DNA of 64,000 nt from Verrucomicrobiia bacterium. Lineage in GTDB: Bacteria > Verrucomicrobiota > Verrucomicrobiia > Limisphaerales > Pedosphaeraceae. Shown here piece by piece: positions 46,701 through 54,782 of this stretch (positions are counted from its first letter, which is position 1; every line of letters starts with the position of its first letter). Under the pieces are notes generated by a model that worked only from the letters and a program-made list of their open reading frames with translations, was not told the origin of the DNA and did not search any database. Made by a program: the position numbers and the translations under genes. The stretch is taken from the NCBI GenBank assembly GCA_036268055.1, contig DATAUW010000041.1, positions 124,001 to 188,000 of the forward strand, written 5' to 3'.

Positions 46701-47552
46701 TCAGACCACGAACTCCAGTTCCTGCCGATGCCCCAGCAACCCCTGTTCAAAACCCCGGCCTAAAAATCGCCGGATGGATTTCCGCCCCTTTTCACCATAG
46801 TCAAGTGTCCAATGGTTCACATACATGCCGACAAATTTGTCGGCCAAGTCGCGGCCCATGTCGCGCGCATATTGAAGCGCGTGCTGCACCGCTTCTGCGC
46901 GATGGTCCAAACTGAACTGAATGCTCGCGGTGAGCACGTCCGAAATCTGCTTGCGCACCGCTGGCGCAAAACGCTTGTGGATCACATTTCCGCCCAGCGG
47001 CAATGGCAACCCCTCATTTTCCCTGCCCCACCAGACTCCCAAATCCTCGCACACGACCAGTCCCTCATTGCGATACGTCAGTTGACCTTCGTGAATGATC
47101 AGGCCGACTTCGGCTGCGCCGCTGCGCACGGCCTCAAAAATTTTATCGAATGGCACGACAATGTAATTGAAATCCTTCGCCGGTTTGCCGAGCCATAATT
47201 GCAACGCAAGAAACGCGCTCGTCATCGTGCCGGGAACTGCGATTTTTTTTCGCGCCACTTCCTCTTTGGAAAATGTTTGTTTCGCCACGAGCATCGGGCC
47301 ATAGCCATCGCCCATGCTCGCGCCGCTCGGCAGCAGCGCGTATTGTTCGCTCACGTAGGCATAGGCGTGGATGCTGATCGCGGAAATGTCCAGTTCGCCG
47401 CGCGTGGCGCGTTCATTCAGCGTCTGGATGTCCTGCAAAATGTGTTCGAATCTAAAACCGTGGCTGGGAATCAATTCCTTCGCCAGCCCGTAAAACATAA
47501 AGGCATCGTCTGGGTCCGGCGAATGTCCCAGCGTCAAAATCTTATTGTCCAT
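46701..47552 (-). CDS. mqnD: 1,4-dihydroxy-6-naphthoate synthase (futalosine menaquinone pathway)
   Basis: 283 residues. HSPDPDDAFMFYGLA at the N terminus, ISIHAYAYV, GDGYGPMLVAK and EVGLIIHEGQLTY are characteristic of MqnD, a periplasmic-binding-protein-like fold without signal peptide. It converts cyclic de-hypoxanthine futalosine to 1,4-dihydroxy-6-naphthoate. Its presence indicates the futalosine route to menaquinone rather than the MenFDHCEB route; the other mqn genes are not in the window. Confidence 0.93.
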   Translation of the reverse strand: MDNKILTLGHSPDPDDAFMFYGLAKELIPSHGFRFEHILQDIQTLNERATRGELDISAISIHAYAYVSEQYALLPSGASMGDGYGPMLVAKQTFSKEEVARKKIAVPGTMTSAFLALQLWLGKPAKDFNYIVVPFDKIFEAVRSGAAEVGLIIHEGQLTYRNEGLVVCEDLGVWWGRENEGLPLPLGGNVIHKRFAPAVRKQISDVLTASIQFSLDHRAEAVQHALQYARDMGRDLADKFVGMYVNHWTLDYGEKGRKSIRRFLGRGFEQGLLGHRQELEFVV

Positions 47553-47635
47553 GCGTCATTCTTCCGTGGCAAACGGCGATGTGTCGAATAAAAATGTTCA
47601 TTGAGCGCGCAACCGAGTGCGGATATTTTCCGGGA

Positions 47636-48520
47636 ATGCTGCGGTTGATGACGCTCATTTGCCTGGGCCTGCTCGTGGGTTGCGCCTCCAACCCGCCGCA
47701 ACCCACGAAAGATTCCTTCGAGCCCGACCTGATGATCCTGAAATCGCGCGTCGAATTGCCGATGACGCCCGTCGGCAATCACCAATGGCAAGTGAGCGCC
47801 GAGCTTGGCGGCGTGCGGGGAATTTTCGCCTTGGACACCGGCTCCGAAACCACCGTCATCACGCCGCAATTCGCGGAAAAGATCGGCCTGTTAAAAACCG
47901 CCACGCGCGGGAAATTCGGCGGACCCAATCCACTGCATCAGCAAGTGCGCTACGCAAAATTGAATTCTGCCTGGTTCGACGGATTGCTCTTCGCCAATTT
48001 CTACGTGCCGATTCTCAGCCTCGACCATCTGAATCGAGCGACGCACACGCATTTGGACGGCATCTTGGGAAATAATATTTTGAGCAAGGTTGTCTGCAGC
48101 TTCGATTGGAAAAAACATCTATTGACGCTCGATCCCGAACCAGCTCCCAAACCACCCAACGCAATACCGATTGTCTCACGAAAACGTCGAATTTTTCTAA
48201 ACGCTACTGTGAACGGTTCACCGGTCGAATTTGCCGTGGATACCGGCGCTTACAGTTCTTCGATCACCGAAAATGAATTGCGCCGATTGTACATTCCTGC
48301 CGCCAAAATTTCCCAAGTCAAAATTCCGCGCGCGGACATCGCCGAAATCAGCCCGCTACAACAAACCCAGGCCAGCCTGGATATTTTTCAACTCGGCCCA
48401 ATCAGTCGTACCAATTTTCCTATATTAACGTGGCACGACAACGTCATCGGCATGGATCTACTCGAAGGCGGACGGCTTATATTGAATGCGAATGCCGGAT
48501 GGATGTCGCTCGGCGAATAG
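47636..48520 (+). CDS. Two-domain retropepsin-like aspartic protease lipoprotein
   Basis: 294 residues from ATG 47636 (the frame opens at 47579). The N terminus MLRLMTLICLGLLVGCAS is a lipoprotein signal with Cys16 in an LVGC lipobox. Two retropepsin-like domains follow: the first with FALDTGSETTVIT (Asp67) and the flap-side ILGNNIL, the second with FAVDTGAYSSSIT (Asp202) and IGMDLL. Both catalytic DTG triplets are intact, so the chain could form an intramolecular pseudo-dimer like pepsin. Probably membrane-anchored in the periplasm; substrate unknown. Divergent from mqnD. Confidence 0.82.
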   Translation: MLRLMTLICLGLLVGCASNPPQPTKDSFEPDLMILKSRVELPMTPVGNHQWQVSAELGGVRGIFALDTGSETTVITPQFAEKIGLLKTATRGKFGGPNPLHQQVRYAKLNSAWFDGLLFANFYVPILSLDHLNRATHTHLDGILGNNILSKVVCSFDWKKHLLTLDPEPAPKPPNAIPIVSRKRRIFLNATVNGSPVEFAVDTGAYSSSITENELRRLYIPAAKISQVKIPRADIAEISPLQQTQASLDIFQLGPISRTNFPILTWHDNVIGMDLLEGGRLILNANAGWMSLGE

Positions 48521-48527
48521 ACTGCAA

Positions 48528-48962
48528 TTATTTTTTCCGCCCCGTGAATACCTGCATCATCCGAAGCTCATTTCGGATTTCCCAGCCGAGATGTTTCCAG
48601 AACGCTTTGCCGCCGGCATTATTCGCATAGACGAAGATATTGCATTTAACGATCCCAAGCCGATTTAACTTTTCGAGACAGCGCAGCACGATCTGAGTGC
48701 CAATGCCCTGCCCGCGAAAATCTTTTGCAACCGCCAAATGATGCAAATATCCCCGGCGGCCATCGTGCCCGCACAACATTGCGCCCACGAGTTTTCCATT
48801 CTCAAGCCGCGCCACCTGGCTCAAGCCCCGATTATGCTTCAGATAAATCACCGTGTTTTCGTGGCTGTCGGACTCGCTCAACCCCACGCCCTCAGTCGCC
48901 CGCCAAAGCGCAGTAACCTCATCAAAATCCTTAATCGTCATCGGCTTGATCACGTAACTCAT
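48528..48962 (-). CDS. GNAT-family N-acetyltransferase (YpeA-like)
   Basis: 144 residues from ATG 48962; the frame extends to 49046 but the extension has no similarity. PMTIKDFDEVTALWRATEG, the acetyl-CoA loop DFRGQGIGTQIV and FVYANNAGGKAFWKHLGW resemble the small YpeA-type GNAT proteins. Acceptor unknown. Convergent with the protease gene (7 bp between stops) and 100 bp downstream of recJ. Confidence 0.85.
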   Translation of the reverse strand: MSYVIKPMTIKDFDEVTALWRATEGVGLSESDSHENTVIYLKHNRGLSQVARLENGKLVGAMLCGHDGRRGYLHHLAVAKDFRGQGIGTQIVLRCLEKLNRLGIVKCNIFVYANNAGGKAFWKHLGWEIRNELRMMQVFTGRKK

Positions 48963-49062
48963 AATTTTGAAAACCCATTTTGTTCTCGTGCAGTTAAAGA
49001 TTTTCGTCACCACCTTAACATTCCCTTGGCGCGTCCATTCGCCCAAACCCTGGCTACTCCCA

Positions 49063-50772
49063 TCAAACCGCCCGCCAATCCAGCATCTTCAACTGCACCG
49101 TCCGCCGCCCATTAAATTCATTGATCTGCGGCACGAATGCCACGTCGAAATGTCCCACCGGCAGCGACGCCTCCTTGCCCGCGCCCCACCAAACGGTTTC
49201 ATGCGTCACCGCGCCATCAGTCAACCACAACTTGACATGTTGTTTCTGCGGCCCCATGCGCATGAGCGGACGCGCTTGCGTTAAGTTGCGCGCAACGAAT
49301 TGCACAGCAGGATTCCCCTGCCCCATCGGTTGCAATCGCTCCAATTCCTCGACCAGGTCCACCGTGATTTCTTTCAGGCCAAGTTCGCCGTCGAGGCGCA
49401 ACAGCGGTTGCAGCATTTCACCTTTCAATGAATGCCGTGCTAAATCATTCAGTCGCTCGCGCAACGCCACCAGATTATCCGGCTGAATCGTCAAACCCGC
49501 CGCCATCGCGTGCCCGCCGTGGCGCACGAGCAGATCATTGCACTCGCGCAACGCCGCCGCCAAATCGAATCCGGCGATGCTTCGCCCCGAACCACGCCAT
49601 TCGCTGCCCTCCCCGCCGACAATGATGGTTGGCCGGTAAAATTGTTGCAGCACGCGCGACGCCACGATGCCCACCACGCCAATGTGCCAAAGCAATTCGC
49701 CTTCCACGATCACAAAATCCGTCTCGGGGTTGAACCGCGAACGCACCGCGCCGATGACTTGCTCCGCGATGCCGCGCTCGATTTTTTGGCGCTCACGATT
49801 TCGCAAGTCAAGGTCTTGTGCCATCAGTTCCGCCGCCGCGAGATCGGATACCATCAATAACTGCAACGACTCCTCGGCGGTTTCCAGACGTCCCGCCGCG
49901 TTCAGGCGCGGAGCGAGTTGAAAACCAACTTCATAAACTCCCGGCGTGCCTGTCACCGCCGCAACCTTTTTCAACGCCACCAAACCCGGCCGCGGTGTCA
50001 CGCCCAGTCGCTCCAATCCCATCCTCACCAGAATGCGATTCTCATTCGTCAACGGCGCAAGGTCGGCGATGGTTCCGAGCGCGACGAGGTCAAGCAGTGT
50101 GCGCACGTCAAAATTATTCGCCGCCGGCCAATTCAATTCGCGGCCGCGTTTGACGAGCGCGTGCGCCAGTTTGAAGACCAACCCAACCGAACAAAATTCG
50201 TGGTACAGGCCTTCGCAAATATGCGGATTGACCAGCGCAACCGCCGCGGGTGGAGGCGAAGAAATCTGGTGATGATCGAACACCAAAACCTCCACGCCTT
50301 GTTGACCGAGCCATTCGATCGAGGCATTCGCCGTCGAGCCGCAATCCACCGCGACCATCAGCGTGCAGGGAAATTTTCGCAGACAATTTTCCACTCCGTC
50401 CTGGCTGAGCCCGTAGCCCTCGTCCATGCGATGCGGCAGATAAAAATTCACACGCCAGCCGAGCGCGCGCAACGTCTCGGTGAGCAACGCCGTCGAAGTC
50501 ACGCCGTCCACGTCGTAATCGCCGAAAATGACCAGCGATTCATTTTTCTCACGGGCGCGAAGCAATCGCTCGACCGCTGTACTCATATTCGGCAACAGAA
50601 AAGGATCGGTCAAATGCTTGAGACGCGGTTCGAGAAAAGCGGCAATGGATGAAGGTTCGCTGAAGCCGCGATTGATCAGGCATTGCACGAGCCACGGCGA
50701 AAGTTTCAATCCGGTGGCGAGCGTGTTGGCGAGCAACGGCTGGGCGGGCGCGACTGACCAGCGGTATTTCAT
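49063..50772 (-). CDS. recJ: Single-stranded-DNA-specific exonuclease RecJ
   Basis: 569 residues. DHH-family motifs: VIFGDYDVDGVTSTALL, MVAVDCGSTANA and VLVFDHHQIS coordinate the metal ions; the DHHA1 domain ends with the GGHAMAAGLTI motif, followed by an OB-fold region. It degrades single-stranded DNA 5'-to-3' in recombination and mismatch repair. Its start overlaps the terC stop by 4 bp, making it the last gene of yajC-secDF-terC-recJ. Confidence 0.95.
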   Translation of the reverse strand: MKYRWSVAPAQPLLANTLATGLKLSPWLVQCLINRGFSEPSSIAAFLEPRLKHLTDPFLLPNMSTAVERLLRAREKNESLVIFGDYDVDGVTSTALLTETLRALGWRVNFYLPHRMDEGYGLSQDGVENCLRKFPCTLMVAVDCGSTANASIEWLGQQGVEVLVFDHHQISSPPPAAVALVNPHICEGLYHEFCSVGLVFKLAHALVKRGRELNWPAANNFDVRTLLDLVALGTIADLAPLTNENRILVRMGLERLGVTPRPGLVALKKVAAVTGTPGVYEVGFQLAPRLNAAGRLETAEESLQLLMVSDLAAAELMAQDLDLRNRERQKIERGIAEQVIGAVRSRFNPETDFVIVEGELLWHIGVVGIVASRVLQQFYRPTIIVGGEGSEWRGSGRSIAGFDLAAALRECNDLLVRHGGHAMAAGLTIQPDNLVALRERLNDLARHSLKGEMLQPLLRLDGELGLKEITVDLVEELERLQPMGQGNPAVQFVARNLTQARPLMRMGPQKQHVKLWLTDGAVTHETVWWGAGKEASLPVGHFDVAFVPQINEFNGRRTVQLKMLDWRAV

Positions 50773-51746
50773 GCGCCGGATCCGCCGCCCGAAGCTGGTT
50801 TGCGTTCCGCCACCAATTTTGACGCCACGATGGAAACGCCGATGATCAAAACCACCACGACCAGCGCCAGCGAATCGGGGATGTCCACTTGAAACCAGCG
50901 CGGCGGATCGTCATGCGGGTCGAGCAGCATCTTCGCGCCGATGAAAACGAGGACGATGGACAAACCGGTTTTGAGAAAACGAAATAATCCGATCGCGCCC
51001 GCCAAAATAAAATAAAGCGTCCGCAATCCCAGGATCGCAAAAACATTCGACGTGAAAACAATGAAGGAACGCCGGGTCACGCCAAAGATTGCGGGAATCG
51101 AATCCACGGCAAAAAGCAAATCCGTCGTCTCGACCAGCAGCAGCACCAGGAACAACGGCGTCATCGCCCGGCGGCCATTGGCCCAGGTGAAAAATTTTTG
51201 GCCGTCAAAATCCGGCGCGACCGGAAATAATTTTCGCACGCCGCTAACGACAAAACTGGTTTCCGGATCCACGCCGGTGTCTTTGCCGAAAAGCATTTTC
51301 AGGCCGGTGATGACGATGAATGCGCCGAACACGTAGAGAACCCATTCAAAGCGTGAAATGAGTTCCACCCCGACCCAGATCATCATGCCGCGCATGACCA
51401 GCGCGCCAAGGATTCCCCAGAACAAAACGCGATGCTGATACAAAACCGGCACGCGAAAAAAGGTGAAGATGAGCGCGATGATGAAGACATTGTCCATGGA
51501 CAACGAAAGTTCGATAAAATAGCCGGTGAAAAATTCCACCGCCTCCTTGCGGCTGCGCAAGAGCGCCAGACCACCCGCGAACAACACCGCGAGGGAAAAC
51601 CACAAAATCGTCCAGACCAGCGCTTCCTTGTATTTGACTTCGCGCGGTTCCCGATGGAACACGCCCAAATCTAACGCGAGAAAAATGAGGACACAAACGA
51701 TGAAAGCTCCCCAGTACCACGGGGAGATTTCAGCCAGTGCCAGCAT
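50769..51746 (-). CDS. terC: TerC/Alx-family integral membrane protein
   Basis: 325 residues with about eight transmembrane helices. The conserved acidic membrane motifs LSMDNVFIIALIF and LLFAVDSIPAIFGVTRRSF, which bind metal in this family, are intact. TerC/Alx proteins export or handle Mn2+, and in Bacillus have been linked to metal loading of secreted enzymes. Starts 11 bp after secDF and overlaps recJ, so it is firmly within the Sec operon. Confidence 0.93.
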   Translation of the reverse strand: MLALAEISPWYWGAFIVCVLIFLALDLGVFHREPREVKYKEALVWTILWFSLAVLFAGGLALLRSRKEAVEFFTGYFIELSLSMDNVFIIALIFTFFRVPVLYQHRVLFWGILGALVMRGMMIWVGVELISRFEWVLYVFGAFIVITGLKMLFGKDTGVDPETSFVVSGVRKLFPVAPDFDGQKFFTWANGRRAMTPLFLVLLLVETTDLLFAVDSIPAIFGVTRRSFIVFTSNVFAILGLRTLYFILAGAIGLFRFLKTGLSIVLVFIGAKMLLDPHDDPPRWFQVDIPDSLALVVVVLIIGVSIVASKLVAERKPASGGGSGA

Positions 51747-51757
51747 GGCGATTTAGT

Positions 51758-54295
51758 TTAGCCGCGCGCGGTGGAAACCCGATTCTCCACCACCACGACT
51801 TGCGAACCGGTCTTTGGCCGCGCCCCTTTATGCCACCAGAGGACGAGCGCGCTGGCGATGTAAATACTGGAGTAAGTGCCGGTGATGATACCGACGAGGA
51901 AGGTGAACGCGAAGTCGTTGATCGCGCCGCCGCCGAAAATATAAAGTGAAAGCGTGGCAATCAACACCGTGCCGGAAGTGATGAGCGTTCGGCTCAGCGT
52001 CTGGTTCAACGCCTGGTTGATCAGCTCCTTGAAACTGCCGCGCACGCCCAATTTCAAGTCTTCGCGAATACGGTCGAAGATAACGATCGTATCGTTGATG
52101 GAAAAACCGATGATCGTGAGAACCGCCGCCACCATGGTCGCGTTGAATTCGCGGCCGTGGCCGAATAAACCGGTCAGGCAATAGCAGCCGATGGTCATCA
52201 GCACATCGTGAATCACCGCCAGCACCGCGCCGACCGCGAACGAAAATTCATAGCGGAACGCCACGTAAATCAATATGCCGAACAGCGACGCCAAACTCGC
52301 CAGAATGGCCGTCGTTTGAATCTCCTTGCCGATGGTCGGCCCGACATTTTCTGAACCTTTGCGAATAAATCCAGCCTCGGGAAAATCTTTCTTCAAGACA
52401 GATTCCACCTTGGGAGATGTGCCATTTTCAGAAGTGATGGAGAGCGTCTCAGCCCCGCCACCGACGATGTCCTGCTGGTATTGCACGACTGGATCGAATA
52501 CTCCTGCTTCCTTGGTCAGCGCCGTGCGAATTTTTTCCGCATCTACTTTTTGCGTAAAACCCATGATCAGGTTATCGCCGCCCTTGAAAGAAATACCCAT
52601 CATCTTGTCCCCGCGCACGAAAATGCCGTAAGCGAGGCCGACGATGATGATCGTCCAGGAAAGCGCGAAGGCTGGCTTGGCCAGTTTCATGAAATCCAAT
52701 TTCAAGGTCGCCGGAATCAAATGCAACATGCGGATTTTCGTGATCATCCCCCTCGCGATCAGGAAGTCGAAAATCAAGCGCGTCACGACCAGCGCCGTGA
52801 ACAAACTCGCGGCGACACCGATGGTCAGCGTCACACCGAAGCCCTTGATGGGACCGGTTCCCATGTAAATCAGGATGACCGACGAAATCAGCGTCGTAAC
52901 GTGCGAATCGAAAATCGTGCCGAACGCGCGGTCATAGCCCGCTTGCAACGCGCCGCGCAAAGATTTGCCCTTCGCCGATTCCTCGCGGATACGCTCGAAG
53001 ATCAGCACGTTCGCGTCCACCGCCATACCGATGGTCAGCACCACACCCGCGATGCCAGGCAGCGTCAGCGTTGTGCCAATCGAGCACATCACGCCAAGGA
53101 GAATGATAATATTTGTGATGAGCGCAATGTCCGCCACCGCGCCGGCGAACATATAATAAATCATCATGAACGCCGCAACGAAGACCGTGCCGAGCACCGC
53201 CGAAGTCACACCGCTTTTCACCGTGTCACTGCCGAGCGTCGGGTCCACACTGTTTTCGGCGATGATTTTCACCGGCGCTTGCAACGGATTTTCGAGCACG
53301 TTGGCAAGCTGTTGCGCCTGCGCGTCGGTGAAATGGCCCGTGATGACGCCGCTGCCGTTTTCAATCGCGCTATTGATGCGTGGCGCGGATTGCAATTCGC
53401 CGTCGAGCACGATGGCCAGCAAGCGGCCAATGTTATCGCGCGTGACCTGTCCAAAAATATCCGCCCCCTGCGAGTTGAGTGTGAAATTGATTTCCGGCCG
53501 TCCCATCTCATCGCGGGACATGAAGGCGCTGGTGATATAGGCGCCCGTCAATTCCGGCTTCTTCTTCACAAGATACGGAGTGATGCGTGAAGTGCCGTCC
53601 GGCTCCGTGTCTTTTTCTTTCAGGATTTCATAGCCGGGTTCAACCAGGCCGTCCTTGAGTAATTGGTCGCTGTTTTCATGAACGATGCGCAATTCCAGGT
53701 ACGCCGCCTCCTGGATGGATGCCCGCGCCGCATCCTTGTCGGCTTCGGAAAGACCGGGCAACTGGATCAGGATGCGATTATCGCCCTGCGGCTGGATCAC
53801 GGGCTCGGCGACGCCAAACTTATCCACGCGTTTGCGCAATACTTCCGCCGCCTGGGAAAGCGCCGCTTCCTTGCCCTCTTGCGCAATGATGCTGTTGGTC
53901 GCGTTTTCAAGGCGATTGGTCTGCATCTCGACCAGGAACGAAGTGCCGCCCTGAAGGTCGAGGCCCAAACGGATTTTTCCCGCGCCCTCGCGCTGCAAAC
54001 GATTCAACACCGCGCGATTGGGATTCAACTCGCCCTTGACGTCGTAGAACGGAAAGTAGTGCGACAGATCATTCGTGCCTACGGATTCCATCAGATTGGA
54101 AAACTCGCGTTGCGGATGGGCCGCCTGCAATTCCTTGAAATGCGTCATGATCTGCGTGAAGGCCGGGTCTTTGCGCACGGCTTTTTCCTCGAAAGAAACA
54201 GCCAGGTCCCGGCTCACCGGCGGATACATTTCGTAAAACGACCAGACGACTACGAGGACAACAAAGATAAATTTCCCAAGATTATTTCGATTCAT
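51758..54295 (-). CDS. secDF: Fused SecD/SecF protein-export membrane protein
   Basis: 845 residues joining SecD (~1-500) and SecF (~530-845) in one chain. SecD landmarks: a first membrane helix, GLDLQGGTSFLVEM, and the membrane motif GMAVDANVLIFERIREE. SecF landmarks: FKGGDNLIMGF and FSINDTIVIFDRIREDL. About twelve membrane helices in total. The protein uses the proton gradient to pull exported chains through SecYEG. Begins 15 bp after yajC and is followed by terC after 11 bp. Confidence 0.95.
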   Translation of the reverse strand: MNRNNLGKFIFVVLVVVWSFYEMYPPVSRDLAVSFEEKAVRKDPAFTQIMTHFKELQAAHPQREFSNLMESVGTNDLSHYFPFYDVKGELNPNRAVLNRLQREGAGKIRLGLDLQGGTSFLVEMQTNRLENATNSIIAQEGKEAALSQAAEVLRKRVDKFGVAEPVIQPQGDNRILIQLPGLSEADKDAARASIQEAAYLELRIVHENSDQLLKDGLVEPGYEILKEKDTEPDGTSRITPYLVKKKPELTGAYITSAFMSRDEMGRPEINFTLNSQGADIFGQVTRDNIGRLLAIVLDGELQSAPRINSAIENGSGVITGHFTDAQAQQLANVLENPLQAPVKIIAENSVDPTLGSDTVKSGVTSAVLGTVFVAAFMMIYYMFAGAVADIALITNIIILLGVMCSIGTTLTLPGIAGVVLTIGMAVDANVLIFERIREESAKGKSLRGALQAGYDRAFGTIFDSHVTTLISSVILIYMGTGPIKGFGVTLTIGVAASLFTALVVTRLIFDFLIARGMITKIRMLHLIPATLKLDFMKLAKPAFALSWTIIIVGLAYGIFVRGDKMMGISFKGGDNLIMGFTQKVDAEKIRTALTKEAGVFDPVVQYQQDIVGGGAETLSITSENGTSPKVESVLKKDFPEAGFIRKGSENVGPTIGKEIQTTAILASLASLFGILIYVAFRYEFSFAVGAVLAVIHDVLMTIGCYCLTGLFGHGREFNATMVAAVLTIIGFSINDTIVIFDRIREDLKLGVRGSFKELINQALNQTLSRTLITSGTVLIATLSLYIFGGGAINDFAFTFLVGIITGTYSSIYIASALVLWWHKGARPKTGSQVVVVENRVSTARG

Positions 54296-54310
54296 GACAT
54301 TGCTTTTAAA

Positions 54311-54649
54311 TTAAGATTCGGTGGCGGCCGCTTCGCCGGAGCGCTCGGTGATTTCTGTGACCGCAGACTTGAGCACCTCGAGTTTGGTTTCTGCCGAGCG
54401 GATGGCCAGGGAGCGTTCCTTGACGCTGACGACGATGCCGATCAATCCCCCGCTGGTGACGATCTTGTCGCCCGGCCGGACGGCTTTGAGCATCTCGGCG
54501 TGTTGCTTGGCCTTTTTCGATTGGGGCCGGATCATCACGAAATACAATGCGACAAACATCAAGGCGAATGGAACCAGCGTCATCCACGTCGGTGGCTGCT
54601 GCTGGGCGGCGGCCGGGGCCGCGTCGGCCAAAAACAATTTCAAACTCAT
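54311..54649 (-). CDS. yajC: Preprotein translocase subunit YajC
   Basis: 112 residues with one N-terminal transmembrane helix (TLVPFALMFVALYFVMIRPQSKK, split by the conserved IRPQ) and the PGDKIVTSGGLIGIV beta domain. It belongs to the SecDF-YajC accessory complex. First gene of the operon. Its N terminus is longer than usual, with an Ala/Gln-rich stretch (ADAAPAAAQQQPP). Confidence 0.95.
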   Translation of the reverse strand: MSLKLFLADAAPAAAQQQPPTWMTLVPFALMFVALYFVMIRPQSKKAKQHAEMLKAVRPGDKIVTSGGLIGIVVSVKERSLAIRSAETKLEVLKSAVTEITERSGEAAATES

Positions 54650-54782
54650 AGCTATAAATAAAGTGAGCCGTTTAATCTAAGGAAGCCGCAAAATTTGGCA
54701 AGCGTTATAAGCGAAAATAAAATAGTTTTGCCCCCTTGCGCAAACCCGCTAATATCACGCCGTTGGCCCTCTTTTACATGCC

